From the NCBI GenBank assembly GCA_046728175.1, contig JBKPEA010000006.1, positions 1 to 64,000 on the forward strand: a stretch of DNA of 64,000 nucleotides, written 5' to 3'. Source of the DNA: JAFAHS01 sp046728175. GTDB taxonomy: Bacteria; Desulfobacterota; Binatia; Binatales; Binataceae. The notes below the pieces were generated by a model that was not told where the DNA came from, made no database searches, and was given only the letters and a program-made list of their open reading frames with translations. This document shows, piece after piece, positions 27,748 to 36,686 of the stretch (its first letter is position 1; each line of letters begins with the position of its first letter). The position numbers and the translations under genes were made by a program.

Positions 27748-28989
27748 ATGGCGAATCGAACGATTTCGAAAAATACGCGCGCGGGTACTGTAGAGGGTGA
27801 ATTCGATCCCAAGTTCGAAGGCGTAGTCGACGCGTTTGTCGAGAATTTCGAAAAACGCGAGGAGTTAGGCGCCAGCTGTTGCGTCACGGTGGAGGGTCAT
27901 AAGGTCGCCGACTTGTGGGGTGGCCGGGTTGCGGTCGATGGCGCAGCATGGACCCGTGACACCATCTCGATAGTTTTTTCCGCAACCAAAGGTGCGACCG
28001 CGCTGTGCGCGCATATGGCCGCCGATCGCGGACAGCTGGATCTCGATGCACCCGTGACGCGCTACTGGCCGACCTTCGCACAGACGGGCAAGGAGGAGGC
28101 GCTGGTCACGATGATGCTCGATCATTCGGTCGGCCTTCCGCACCTTCGCACGAAAGTAAAGAAAGGCGGGTTCTATGACTATGACTACATGATCGGACTG
28201 CTTGAGCGCGAAGAGCCGTTCTGGAAGCCGGGAATGCGCAACGGTTATCATGGTATCACCCTGGCATGGACCATCGGTGAGATGGTGCATCGTGCGACGG
28301 GCAGACGACTCGGCGCCTTCTTCCGCCAAGAAGTAGCCAAACCGCTCGGACTCGACTTTGCGATCGGCCTGGAGGCGGACCAGGAGCCGCGGGTTGCACC
28401 GATGATCTATGCGCCAATCACCGACGAGGTGCGCAACAGCCGCATCTCGCAGGCCGCGGTCAAGGAGAAGGATTCGGCCACGCACTACTTCATGTTCAAC
28501 ATGGGCGGTTTCGACGCGAACAGCCGCGAGGCCCACGCCGCGGAAATCGGCTCGGCCAACGGAATCTCCAACGCGCGCGGGCTCGCGGGCCTGTATGCTC
28601 CGCTGGCGAACGGCGGCGAGTTGAACGGCGTGCGGCTGGTGGGCCGCGATACGTTGCGGCGTATGGCGCTGTGCTCGGTCGCGACCCACGAGGACGCGAC
28701 GCTCCGGATTCCAACCCGATTCTCGCTGGGGTTCATGAAGGCGATGGACAATCGACGGCTCGACAATGCGGCGCACTGCTCGCTGCTGATTGGAGAGCCG
28801 GCTTTCGGGCACGTCGGCGCGGGCGGTTCGCTTGGTTTTGCTGATCCGGAATGCCGGATGAGCTTCGGCTACACGATGAACCGGATGGGTTTCGGAATCC
28901 TGATGAACGATCGCGGGCAGAGCCTGGTTGACGCCGCTTATCGCGCGCTCGGTTATCGCTCCGATGCGAGCGGAGTGTGGGCGCGGTAG
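27748..28989 (+). CDS. Serine hydrolase, class C beta-lactamase/EstB-like
   Basis: 413 residues. The nucleophile motif S-x-x-K is Ser78-Ala-Thr-Lys81 in IVFSATKGATALCAH, the tyrosine motif is in NGYHGITLAW, and HVGAGGSLGFADP supplies the third (H/K-x-G) motif. No signal peptide, so a cytoplasmic esterase, lactonase or amidase rather than a resistance enzyme. ATG 27748 has GGGAGAGC upstream. Six bases separate it from the next gene, so it is in the operon. Confidence 0.85.
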   Translation: MANRTISKNTRAGTVEGEFDPKFEGVVDAFVENFEKREELGASCCVTVEGHKVADLWGGRVAVDGAAWTRDTISIVFSATKGATALCAHMAADRGQLDLDAPVTRYWPTFAQTGKEEALVTMMLDHSVGLPHLRTKVKKGGFYDYDYMIGLLEREEPFWKPGMRNGYHGITLAWTIGEMVHRATGRRLGAFFRQEVAKPLGLDFAIGLEADQEPRVAPMIYAPITDEVRNSRISQAAVKEKDSATHYFMFNMGGFDANSREAHAAEIGSANGISNARGLAGLYAPLANGGELNGVRLVGRDTLRRMALCSVATHEDATLRIPTRFSLGFMKAMDNRRLDNAAHCSLLIGEPAFGHVGAGGSLGFADPECRMSFGYTMNRMGFGILMNDRGQSLVDAAYRALGYRSDASGVWAR

Positions 28990-28995
28990 AACGCG

Positions 28996-29400
28996 ATGCT
29001 GTCGGCCAAGCTGCTCGTCGGCGAGATAGTCAGTTCGTTGCGGCAGGTTATCGGACCCGCCATTTCCGAGCCCTACCCCAAGGCTCAGGCGTACATGGCC
29101 GCGACCATCCTGGAATTGGTCGCCCGGCAGATTGAGGAGCGCGGAGCGGGCGAGTCAGGGAAGGGCGCGGTTCTGGAAGCGCTGTTCGATGATATCGGCA
29201 AGCTCGGCCTTCCCGCGAGAATCGCGAGCGCCGACTCGCGCGACGAAGCCGCGCTCTCCGATCTGATCACGCGCTTGTATCAGGCGCGTGGCGAGATCGG
29301 CAAAAGCGTTTTTGAAGCTGCAAATCGGCGCGTGCGTCGAGCGTTGAGGGATCTTTTGAATCTCGACCTCGAGATTGCCGGGAAAGGAGGCAGTGAATGA
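28996..29400 (+). CDS. Small helical protein, LvaB/DUF6285-like partner of the kinase
   Basis: 134 residues, predicted all-helical (SAKLLVGEIVSSLRQVIGPAISEPYPKAQAYMAATILELVARQIEER, then a central variable part and a second helical half). Its end overlaps the start of the APH-like kinase gene by four bases (ATGA), implying translational coupling. This small-protein plus APH-kinase pairing is that of LvaB with LvaA, which jointly phosphorylate 4-hydroxyacyl-CoA in Pseudomonas putida levulinate catabolism. Assignment rests on size, helix content and neighbour rather than a clear motif. Confidence 0.55.
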   Translation: MLSAKLLVGEIVSSLRQVIGPAISEPYPKAQAYMAATILELVARQIEERGAGESGKGAVLEALFDDIGKLGLPARIASADSRDEAALSDLITRLYQARGEIGKSVFEAANRRVRRALRDLLNLDLEIAGKGGSE

Positions 29401-30428
29401 GCATTCCCTCCGTCCCGGAAAGGATAGCCGACTATCTCAGGACCAGGCTGCCGGGAGCGGTTGAGCTGAACCTGTCCAATTTCGTTCAGAGCGCCGGCGG
29501 ATGGTCGCACGAAATTTACACCTTCTATGCGAACTGGCGGCAGGAGGGCCGGCAGATGCGCCAGGGCTTCTGCCTGCGAAAAGATCCCGGCTTTGGCCTG
29601 CTCCGCAATCTCTCCTCCCTCCACGAACAATTCCGGGTCATCAAGGCGCTGGAATTGACCGCGGCGCCGACTCCCCGTGCCTACTGGTACGAGGACGATC
29701 CTGCGCTGCTGGGTGGCCCCTTCTTCGTCATGGAGAAGGTCGAGGGCGAAGCTCCCAATCCCTGGTCGAAGGCCGGCAAGAGTTTTTACGCGGAGGCCGC
29801 CGAGCGCGGTGCTCTCCCGCGGAGTTTCGTTGAAGCATTGGCGTCGCTGCACAATCTCGACTGGAAAGCGGCCGGGTTGGATTTCATCGGAGTGCCTGCA
29901 GAGGGCCGAGATTTCGCGCGGCGCGAGATTGCGAAATGGGAAAGTCTGATTAACCAGTCGATTCGCAAGCCGGAGCCCGCTCTGACCGAACTCCTGATGT
30001 GGCTCAAGGAGAACGCGCCCGAGGTGCAGCGGCTGGCGTTTGTTCATGGCGCGTATCGAACCGGCAATCTGATGATTCGGGACGACGCGGTCAGCGCCAT
30101 CATCGATTGGGAGCTGCAGGTCATCGGCGATCCGATGTATGACGTCGCCTACGTGCTTTCCGATTTGAATCGCGAGGGCTCGCCGCTGTTGTCGTGCGTG
30201 GTCGAGCGCAACTTCTTTCTTGATTACTACCAGCAGCTCACCGGGCTGAAGATCGATCTCGAAGTGTGTCGCTACTACGAGATCCTGTACATGATGCGCA
30301 GTACCGCTTTCTGGCTCAGCGCCTCGGGGCTTTTCGCGGAAGGCAAAAACAAAGACCTGCGGCTGGCCCGAACTACCTATTCGGTGCCGGTGGTGCTCGA
30401 CATGGCCGCAAGGGCGTTGGGGTTCTAG
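29397..30428 (+). CDS. APH-like kinase (ACAD10/LvaA family) with altered catalytic loop
   Basis: 343 residues of the aminoglycoside/choline kinase fold: SAGGWSHEIYTFYANW and FCLRKDPG (nucleotide and lysine region), FFVMEKVEGE, then the catalytic loop and IIDWELQVIGDPMYDVAYV (magnesium aspartate Asp237, DFG equivalent). The catalytic loop normally reads H-G-D-x-R-x-x-N; here it is HGAYRTGN with Ala219 (GCG, 30051-30053) in place of the general-base aspartate. LvaA and ACAD10/11 kinases phosphorylate 4-hydroxyacyl-CoAs so the hydroxyl can be moved for beta-oxidation. Whether this protein is active is uncertain. Confidence 0.8.
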   Translation: MSIPSVPERIADYLRTRLPGAVELNLSNFVQSAGGWSHEIYTFYANWRQEGRQMRQGFCLRKDPGFGLLRNLSSLHEQFRVIKALELTAAPTPRAYWYEDDPALLGGPFFVMEKVEGEAPNPWSKAGKSFYAEAAERGALPRSFVEALASLHNLDWKAAGLDFIGVPAEGRDFARREIAKWESLINQSIRKPEPALTELLMWLKENAPEVQRLAFVHGAYRTGNLMIRDDAVSAIIDWELQVIGDPMYDVAYVLSDLNREGSPLLSCVVERNFFLDYYQQLTGLKIDLEVCRYYEILYMMRSTAFWLSASGLFAEGKNKDLRLARTTYSVPVVLDMAARALGF

Positions 30429-30504
30429 GAGGCCACGTAAGTAGACTGGCCCCGCGCTGTGGGTCGGTCCGAAAGCAACCGCAAGCAAGAGGACAATCTA
30501 AGCC

Positions 30505-31620
30505 ATGTTGAGTGCCTGGGACGAAATGCTGTGCCATCAGTTGCCGGCTACCATGGACCATGTGCACACCGACAACCCCGAATGGACCGAGCGGATCTAC
30601 ATCAGCGTCTACAACGTCCGCGACAAGGACACGATTCTGGGCCTTGGTGTCGGCCAATACCCGAACAAGAACGTGCAGGACGGGTTCGTCACCGTGTGGC
30701 GGCGCGGAAAGCAGTACAATTTTCGTGCCTCGCGCCTGCTCCGTCCACGCATCGACGAGGTAAAGATCGGACCGCTGTCGGTTGAAGTGATCGAAGGCCT
30801 GCGGCGCTTGCGGGTACGTCTCGCTGACAATCCCTCCAGCCTACGCCTCGATCTCGAATGGACCGCGGCGATGAATCCGCACGAGGAGGAACACGATTTC
30901 CGCGAGAGCGGCGGTAAAACGGTGCAGGACATCTCGCGGTTTGATCAGGCGGGCCGAGCGCAAGGAATCCTTCAGATCGACGGCACGACGATCGCGCTTG
31001 ACCAGGAAAGCTGGTGGGGTCATCGCGATCGCTCCTGGGGCACGCGCCGGCCACTTCGGACCGACGCGTCCGATACCAAACGGACTACCTTCGCGCCTTT
31101 CCTGTTCAGTTGGTCGGTGGCGCAGTTTCGTGAGTACGCATTTCACTGGCGCTTCGTCGAGCGGAGCGCCGGCAAGTACAGCTATTTCAGCGGCGAAAAG
31201 GCTTCACCGTTCGGACGACCGCGTGACCCGGGATGGTTGCTCGATCGTACCGAGCAGGAATTCAGGTGGGACCCGTCGGGGCCCGTACAAACTCTGAAGG
31301 GCGGCGACATCCTGCTCTGCTTCAAAAACGGAGAGCAGCGCCAAGTGTCATTCGCCACTCATCCGCCCCGATGGCACCTCAAGGGCGGAGCCTACGGCGG
31401 GTATCGCGGTTGGTACCACGGCGACAACAAGGGCGAGTATTACTGCGAACATGAGGTCTGGGACCTTGACGATCTGGCGACCTGCGCCCAAGCGAGTACG
31501 CTAAGTGATCACCTGATCGAATGGCGGTGCGGGGACGATATCGGGTTCGGAATCATGGAGTATGGGGTTGGCCCCGGCTACTACAAATACAAAGAGATTC
31601 AGCACCAGCCTACTTTCTGA
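30505..31620 (+). CDS. CrtC/AttH-like (hydroxyneurosporene-synthase-related) protein
   Basis: 371 residues, largely beta-strand: YISVYNVRDKDTILGLGVGQYPN, TVWRRGKQYNFRASRLLRP and LDQESWWGHRDRSWGTRRP, then a repeated-looking second barrel with FHWRFVERSAGKYSYFSGE and GWYHGDNKGEYYCEHEVWDL. The WWGHRDRSWG stretch is characteristic of the double-lipocalin-like family that includes carotenoid hydratase CrtC and many uncharacterised proteins next to APH-like kinases in actinobacteria and sphingomonads. A hydratase or lipid-binding role is possible. Co-directional with the kinase, 76 bases downstream. Confidence 0.65.
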   Translation: MLSAWDEMLCHQLPATMDHVHTDNPEWTERIYISVYNVRDKDTILGLGVGQYPNKNVQDGFVTVWRRGKQYNFRASRLLRPRIDEVKIGPLSVEVIEGLRRLRVRLADNPSSLRLDLEWTAAMNPHEEEHDFRESGGKTVQDISRFDQAGRAQGILQIDGTTIALDQESWWGHRDRSWGTRRPLRTDASDTKRTTFAPFLFSWSVAQFREYAFHWRFVERSAGKYSYFSGEKASPFGRPRDPGWLLDRTEQEFRWDPSGPVQTLKGGDILLCFKNGEQRQVSFATHPPRWHLKGGAYGGYRGWYHGDNKGEYYCEHEVWDLDDLATCAQASTLSDHLIEWRCGDDIGFGIMEYGVGPGYYKYKEIQHQPTF

Positions 31621-31668
31621 ATCGCACGACCACCGGTGCACGGGTGGCAGCGCGAATGGAGGGCAAGC

Positions 31669-32763
31669 TTGAAGGCGCTCGTCATCGGAGGTACCGGGCC
31701 CAGCGGCCACTTCATCGTCAACGGCCTGCTGCGCCGCGGCTACCAGGTCGCGATACTTCATACCGGCCGCCACGAGGTGAAGGAAATTCCGGACACGGTG
31801 GAGCACATTCACAGCGACCCGTTCTCGGAGAGCGCGCTGACCGAGACGCTCGGCACTCGAGACTTCGACCTTACGGTCGCAGCCTACGGTCGCCTGCGCC
31901 GAATCGCGGAAATCATGGCCGGACGAACCGGACGCTTCATCTCGATCGGCGGGGCCCCCGCGTATCGCGGATACATGAACCCGCCGACGCTGAATCCCGC
32001 CGGCATGCCGATTCCCACCGCCGAGGCCGCGCCCCTGGTCTCGACCGAAAGCGAGGACCCGAAAGGCTGGCGCGTGGTGCAGACCGAGCAGGCAGTCTTT
32101 GACCGCCACCCGCACGCCACGCACTTTCGCTATCCGCTCCTCTACGGCCCTTACCAGGTCGCGCCGCGCGAATGGTGCATCGTGCGGCGAATCTTGGACG
32201 GACGACCGATAATCATGCCCGACGACGGTCTCACGCTGAATCATTCAGCCTATGTGGAGAACGCGGCTCACGCGGTCTTGCTGGCGGTCGATCGTCCGGA
32301 GAAGGCGCGTGGACAAATCTACAATTGCGGTGACGAACGCTTGCTGACCCTTCGGCAGATCGCCGAAGTGATCGCAAACGCCCTCGACGGGCGACTGGAA
32401 ATCGTCTCGATGCCATGGCAATTCGCACTCGCCGCGCGTCCTTTGATCTCCCAACCCTGGACTACGCACCGGGTCCTCGACCTGACCAAATTGAAGGTTG
32501 ACCTTGGCTATGCGGATGTGGTCGCACCCGAGACCGGCCTGGCGTACACGGCGCGATGGCTTCGCGATAACCCTCCGCAACCCGGTGGAGCGGCGGAAAG
32601 GATTCTCCAGGATCCGTTTGACTATAAGGCGGAGAGTGAACTGATCGCAGCGTGGAAGGGCCTCTGTGACGCGATGCCGCGGGTGAAGTTTGAAAAGGAA
32701 CCCGGCTACACTGCGACCTACACTGGACCGGGTGGGAAGCCCAGAAGCACGCCATGGTCATGA
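31669..32763 (+). CDS. NAD-dependent epimerase/dehydratase (extended SDR)
   Basis: 364 residues from a TTG start at 31669 preceded by GGAGGGCAAGC; a GTG at 31636 is the alternative. LKALVIGGTGPSGHFIVNGLLRRGYQVAILHTGRHE is the Rossmann fingerprint, and FRYPLLYGPYQVAPREW, IMPDDGLTLNHSAYVENAAHAVLLAVDRPEKARGQIYNCGDERLLTLRQIAEVI follow the extended-SDR pattern. The expected YxxxK is not clear (the catalytic area reads EDPKGWRVVQTEQAVF), hinting at an atypical SDR. Last gene of the run, with a terminator 33 bases after it. Confidence 0.8.
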   Translation: MKALVIGGTGPSGHFIVNGLLRRGYQVAILHTGRHEVKEIPDTVEHIHSDPFSESALTETLGTRDFDLTVAAYGRLRRIAEIMAGRTGRFISIGGAPAYRGYMNPPTLNPAGMPIPTAEAAPLVSTESEDPKGWRVVQTEQAVFDRHPHATHFRYPLLYGPYQVAPREWCIVRRILDGRPIIMPDDGLTLNHSAYVENAAHAVLLAVDRPEKARGQIYNCGDERLLTLRQIAEVIANALDGRLEIVSMPWQFALAARPLISQPWTTHRVLDLTKLKVDLGYADVVAPETGLAYTARWLRDNPPQPGGAAERILQDPFDYKAESELIAAWKGLCDAMPRVKFEKEPGYTATYTGPGGKPRSTPWS

Positions 32764-32795
32764 GTAAGCTTTTCGTTCCTTAAGCAAACGGGATC

Positions 32796-32830
32796 TGCGG
32801 TGAGCCTCATCGCCGCTGAGGTCTTTTTTT
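32796..32830 (+). terminator. Factor-independent terminator of the 25.2-32.8 kb run
   Basis: CCTCA (32805-32809) pairs with TGAGG (32817-32821), with an alternative overlapping stem GCGGTGA/TCGCCGC, followed at once by an eight-T run at 32823-32830. Confidence 0.7.
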
Positions 32831-33267
32831 CACTACTCATACAGCTCTAACAGCGCTGGCGGAGCAGACGCAGGAAAGGGGACTTAGACGGACCTTCCTG
32901 GATCGCTCTGGGCATGGTCGCATCGACGGCGGCCGCGGACGCGTCCATGTCGTGTTCAAACGGGCGGTTTCCGAGCGGCGGCGGATAAACGCCGCGGGTT
33001 GGAGCTGAGTCTGGTATCTGCTCCCGGCGTTTGCCGTGATCAGCTACACAAGAAGTCCGCTCCATACGCTGTTCGCCGCGGGAGGTTTCCGGCTGGGCGC
33101 CTTCTGTGCCGTTACCTGGGTCAACCATGGCGGCCCACCGCCGCTGCCCGGTAAACGCAAGGTCGGCCCGCGCCGTGGAAGGCAAGCTTACGGCTGGCTG
33201 GAGATTGTCAGCATTCCGTGGTACAGGCGCGTTTGGTTCGCGCAGCACTGGTCGCCGGACATTGCCA
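32831..33267. other. 437-bp region without a recognised gene
   Basis: Lies between the operon terminator and the MFS gene. An open frame continues upstream of the MFS start to 33106 and a reverse frame crosses it, but neither shows family motifs or a ribosome site. It presumably contains the MFS promoter; no element stands out. Confidence 0.4.
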
Positions 33268-34509
33268 ATGACGCAGCAGGAACGAGCGGGTTGGAAGATC
33301 GTCGCGAGTTTATTCGTGGTCCTGTTTGTGGTCTGGGGCGGGGGAATCAACACGGGGGCAGTGTTCTTCCCCGCATTGTTAAAGCAGTTCGGATGGACCC
33401 GCGCCCATCTCGCCACCCTCGGCAGCGCAGGCGCACTGGCCGCGGGACTGGTCGGCCCGCTGGTGGGAGGGCTGGTCGATCGATTCGAAGCGCGACGCGT
33501 GATGATGGGCGGGGCCGCGGTCACGGGCGTGGCATTCCTGTTTGCGAGCCGGGTCAATTCGTACTTCCCACTGCTGATCGCGAATCTGATCATCGCGATC
33601 GGCGTCACCGCAGCGACGATTATTCCCTGTTCGCTCATCGTCTCGAACTGGTTCGGGGCGCGGCGTGGTCTCGCGCTGGGCGTAACGTTCGCGGGAACTT
33701 CGATCGGCGGAATGGGTATGACCATGGTTTCTAACTACGCAATCGCGTGGGGAGGATGGCGGACCGGGTATGTGACGCTCGCGGTGCCGATGATTTTGGT
33801 CGTGATACCGCTGGTACTTCTCACGGTGAGATCACGTCCGGCAATTCAGGCCCCTGCCGTGCTTCCGACCCAGTCACATTCGTCTTTTGTGCTGCCTGGC
33901 CTTGAGATCGGCGAGGCGATTCGGACGCGCTCGTTCTGGCTGATTTCGGCGGCGCAGTTCCTTTATGCCTGCTCGATCGCGGGAGCGGGGCTCCACCTGA
34001 TCGCGTTTTTGATCGGCATTGGTTACACTTCGAACTTTGCCGCGGGCGTGTTGAGCGCGATCTTTTTTCTGACCTCGGTTGGCAAGCTCGTTATGGGCTT
34101 GTTTGCAGATCGGGTCAGCGCGCGGGTCGCGCTCTCGACCAATTTTGCTTTCTCCATGATTGGAATGGCAATGCTGATTGGTGCGGCGCGCACCGGCGCG
34201 CTGCTGGGGTACGTGATCTTCTACGGTCTGACCGTCGGCGTGCCGCTGGTGCTGATGCCGATGGTGATGGCAGAGTCGCTCGGGCTTAGGCGGCTTGGTT
34301 CGGTGATGGGAATCACGGGAATGTTCGCCACCGTCGGTGCGGCGGTTGGCCCGGTGCTGGCGGGCCACATCTTTGATGTCAGCGGCAGTTACAACGCTGC
34401 TTTCATCGTGTTTGTCGCGATGTGGCTGGCGGCCTCGGTTTCGATTTTCGGCTGCCAGCCGCTGAGCGCGGTGGAAGGGCGGCTGGCCCCGGTGCCTGCG
34501 ACGGCCTAA
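33268..34509 (+). CDS. MFS transporter (monocarboxylate/oxalate-formate type)
   Basis: 413 residues with 12 predicted membrane helices in two halves. IVASLFVVLFVVWGGGINTGAVFFPALLKQFGWTRAHLATLGSAG resembles the first helices of MCT-type carriers, VGGLVDRFEARRVMMGGA is the loop 2-3 MFS signature, and a hydrophilic loop (about residues 190-210) divides the halves. The second loop-2 equivalent is FADRVSARVALSTN. Probably imports an organic acid. ATG 33268 starts right before the first helix; no strong ribosome site is visible. Confidence 0.82.
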   Translation: MTQQERAGWKIVASLFVVLFVVWGGGINTGAVFFPALLKQFGWTRAHLATLGSAGALAAGLVGPLVGGLVDRFEARRVMMGGAAVTGVAFLFASRVNSYFPLLIANLIIAIGVTAATIIPCSLIVSNWFGARRGLALGVTFAGTSIGGMGMTMVSNYAIAWGGWRTGYVTLAVPMILVVIPLVLLTVRSRPAIQAPAVLPTQSHSSFVLPGLEIGEAIRTRSFWLISAAQFLYACSIAGAGLHLIAFLIGIGYTSNFAAGVLSAIFFLTSVGKLVMGLFADRVSARVALSTNFAFSMIGMAMLIGAARTGALLGYVIFYGLTVGVPLVLMPMVMAESLGLRRLGSVMGITGMFATVGAAVGPVLAGHIFDVSGSYNAAFIVFVAMWLAASVSIFGCQPLSAVEGRLAPVPATA

Positions 34510-34608
34510 TCCGCTCTGCTTGCGGCTCTCACTCCCCAGGTCAAAGGGTGCTTCGGGCTTCGATCGCGGAGGTTCTTCGTTCGGACATTTGGCCCGAAGG
34601 AGGAGAGT

Positions 34609-35850
34609 TCAGCGGCTGCCGTTTCCTTGACTGTGCGCCTTGGTCCGCGTGGGCGGTTCACCCTCCGGTGCGAGGCCTTCGAAGAGCGGGATTCCGAACG
34701 CACTCTTGCCAAGGAATTCGAGCGTCTCGTCGCTATCAAACGGATGGTACAGGCCCGCGCGCACGTCGCGGAATAGCCGTTCCAGCGGCAGGCGTTTGAA
34801 ATAGGACGAGCCGCCGACCGCGCGGAGCGCAAGATCGACCACCCGCACCGAGTTTTCCACCGCGATCATCCGAGCGGCGACCGCCTTGCGCGACCAGCTG
34901 CGCGGATCATCTCGATCGACTTCCGCCGCCGCCTTCCACATCGCGGCGCGCGCGCCTTCGAGCAGCAAATCCATCTCGCCGACCTTGGTGTAAACAGCAG
35001 GCAGATGACTCATCGGATGTTTGAGCGGAAAGCGCTGGCGGTCGCGCATGAACTCCACGGTGAAATCGCGCGCTGCCGCCGCGATACCGATATAGGGCGC
35101 ACCGATCGTGAAGGGCGCCTTGGCAAAGACCTTGGTGACCCGGCCGGTGGGCGAGACCGGCCGCTGCAGCACGATCGCGGCATCGGGCACGAACGCATCT
35201 TTCAATTCCGAACTGCGGGAGGCGGTCGCGCGCATGCCCATCACGTGCCAGTCGTCCTTGAAGACCAGCCCCGGGGTCTCGCGGGGTGGGATGAAGAACG
35301 TGATGATGGTAGGTCCTTGCGGCGCGTCTTCGCAGATCGCTTCGGCGAAGAACAGGTCGAGCGCGATACTCTGGGTGCCGAAGATCTTGCGTCCGTTCAC
35401 CACCCAGCCGCCTTCCACGCGTCGCGCAGTGGTGCGCGGACGGAGGTTGATAACCGCGTTGTCGGGCTCCGAACCCGAACCGCCACAGATAAGGAGTTCG
35501 GCGCTGATGCGGCGCAGCATCGCCTCGACATTGGGCGCCCTGAATTTTCGATGCAGATCGACGAGCAACCCAAGCGTGTTGAAGTGCATATTGATCGCAA
35601 GCGCCGTCGCGCCGCACCCCTGGGCGAGGCGTTCCTGCGCCTTGATTCGCTCGAGCAGGGTGGCACCTAGCCCGCCGAGCTGCTCGGGAATGATGAGCGT
35701 GGTGTAACGAGTTTCTTTGAGGCGCGCGTAGTTCTCGTAGGGGAACGATCCCTCCTCGTCGTGCTGTGCGGCCCGCGGCGCGAACTCATCGGCCAGGCCC
35801 GCCGCGAGGTCGATGAAGCGCTGCTCGCGCTCGGTATTAAGCTGGTTCAT
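34609..35850 (-). CDS. Acyl-CoA dehydrogenase family protein
   Basis: 413 residues. N-terminal helices contain YTTLIIPEQLGGLGATLLERIKAQERLAQGCGATALAINMHF; the central domain has CGGSGSEPDNAVINLRPRTTARRVEGGWVVNGRKIFGTQS and WHVMGMRATASRSSELKDAFVP; the C-terminal domain ends LALRAVGGSSYFKRLPLERLFRDVRAGLYHPFDSDETLEFLGK. This is nearer to true acyl-CoA dehydrogenases than the 2204 and 52957 proteins, though I do not see an unambiguous catalytic glutamate. Convergent with the MFS gene; divergent from the 36036 gene. Confidence 0.82.
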   Translation of the reverse strand: MNQLNTEREQRFIDLAAGLADEFAPRAAQHDEEGSFPYENYARLKETRYTTLIIPEQLGGLGATLLERIKAQERLAQGCGATALAINMHFNTLGLLVDLHRKFRAPNVEAMLRRISAELLICGGSGSEPDNAVINLRPRTTARRVEGGWVVNGRKIFGTQSIALDLFFAEAICEDAPQGPTIITFFIPPRETPGLVFKDDWHVMGMRATASRSSELKDAFVPDAAIVLQRPVSPTGRVTKVFAKAPFTIGAPYIGIAAAARDFTVEFMRDRQRFPLKHPMSHLPAVYTKVGEMDLLLEGARAAMWKAAAEVDRDDPRSWSRKAVAARMIAVENSVRVVDLALRAVGGSSYFKRLPLERLFRDVRAGLYHPFDSDETLEFLGKSAFGIPLFEGLAPEGEPPTRTKAHSQGNGSR

Positions 35851-35947
35851 CGTTCGCGCACCCTCCGTCGGCGACTGGGCTCGTGGTTTGCTTTACCACA
35901 CTTCGGCAAAGTCCCGCACTCCAAACCGACTGCCGGGCTGCCCATTA

Positions 35948-35957
35948 AACGATCGTT
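35948..35957. promoter_or_regulatory. Palindromic operator candidate
   Basis: AACGATCGTT is a perfect 10-bp palindrome nine bases upstream of a -35 hexamer, in the divergent gap between the acyl-CoA dehydrogenase and the 36036 gene. Sites of this form are common targets of TetR-family repressors. Confidence 0.45.
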
Positions 35958-35965
35958 CAGCGGGT

Positions 35966-35995
35966 TTGACAGGCGAGACAGCCCTGTCTTAGGTT
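35966..35995 (+). promoter_or_regulatory. Sigma-70-like promoter
   Basis: TTGACA at 35966-35971 and TAGGTT at 35990-35995 are separated by 18 bases, giving transcription about 35 bases before the ATG at 36036. The perfect -35 element makes this the most convincing promoter in the window. Confidence 0.55.
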
Positions 35996-36035
35996 CTGCA
36001 CATCCCCGGGCCGGTTTCCGCTCACGGAGGGAGCC

Positions 36036-36665
36036 ATGAACCGCGATTTCGAATTCAGGCAGATTCTGCACGCGTACCGCGCAGGCATCATCAACGAAGC
36101 GGCTTTCGAGCTGGAGATGCAGAGCCTCGAGAATGGTTCCGCCAATAGCCAAAACGGATTCACGGCATTCGGCCGCAGCTACCCATCCGAGCGCGAGGCC
36201 GTGCTGCGCTTTCTCGAGACTGTGAGTGCAGCCGAGACCAACGGCGGCGAGGCCATCCACAAATGGCTGGAGGTCTGCACGACTGAGTGTATCCGCGGTG
36301 GTCTCAAGATGGTCGCGGAGCGCGAGGCGTACCATGGCCGCGCCTTCGAGCGACGACTCAAGGAATTGGGCGGTACTATGCCCAATCGGCACACCGAGGA
36401 ATTGCGCAAGAACCTGGCGTACCTGGGCAACCCGAGCATCTCGGACTACCAGAAGCTGCACCGGGGCGCGACCCGGTTTCCGCACCCTGACGAGACCATC
36501 CGTCCGCTCTTCGAGTTTGCTGCGCAGCTGAAAGAGGATTTGCAGACCAAGGAGATGGTGCAGCTCTTCGCCCAGGATGAGCTCTCCACCCTGAAGTGGC
36601 AAAACGCGCTCTGCGCGACCCTGACCAAGATGCAGGCGGAGAGCTCGGCGGTGGCCGCGAACTAG
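36036..36665 (+). CDS. Helical protein of unknown function
   Basis: 209 residues, almost entirely alpha-helical and charged. VSAAETNGGEAIHKWLEVCTTECIRGGLKMVAEREAYHGRAFERRLKELGG contains an E-x-x-H pair (Glu97, His100) after an earlier Glu67, which recalls the first half of a ferritin-like iron site, but the second half (LFAQDELSTLKWQNALCATL) lacks the matching E-x-x-H. No signal peptide. CGGAGGGAG precedes the ATG. It has its own promoter and is closed by a terminator, so it is a single-gene unit. I do not recognise the family. Confidence 0.6.
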   Translation: MNRDFEFRQILHAYRAGIINEAAFELEMQSLENGSANSQNGFTAFGRSYPSEREAVLRFLETVSAAETNGGEAIHKWLEVCTTECIRGGLKMVAEREAYHGRAFERRLKELGGTMPNRHTEELRKNLAYLGNPSISDYQKLHRGATRFPHPDETIRPLFEFAAQLKEDLQTKEMVQLFAQDELSTLKWQNALCATLTKMQAESSAVAAN

Positions 36666-36686
36666 TCGGCGAAAATGGAACCACCA

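Noticed and set aside
27748..28989. Beta-lactamase resistance gene
   Set aside because: It has the class C-type S-x-x-K motif but no signal peptide and sits inside a catabolic operon; a cytoplasmic esterase is more likely.
29280..30488. 402-codon reverse reading frame
   Set aside because: Antisense to the APH-like kinase, which has clear motifs on the forward strand.
32847..33725. 292-codon reverse reading frame covering the gap before the MFS gene
   Set aside because: Low-complexity Pro/Arg/Ala-rich translation without motifs, mostly antisense to the MFS gene.
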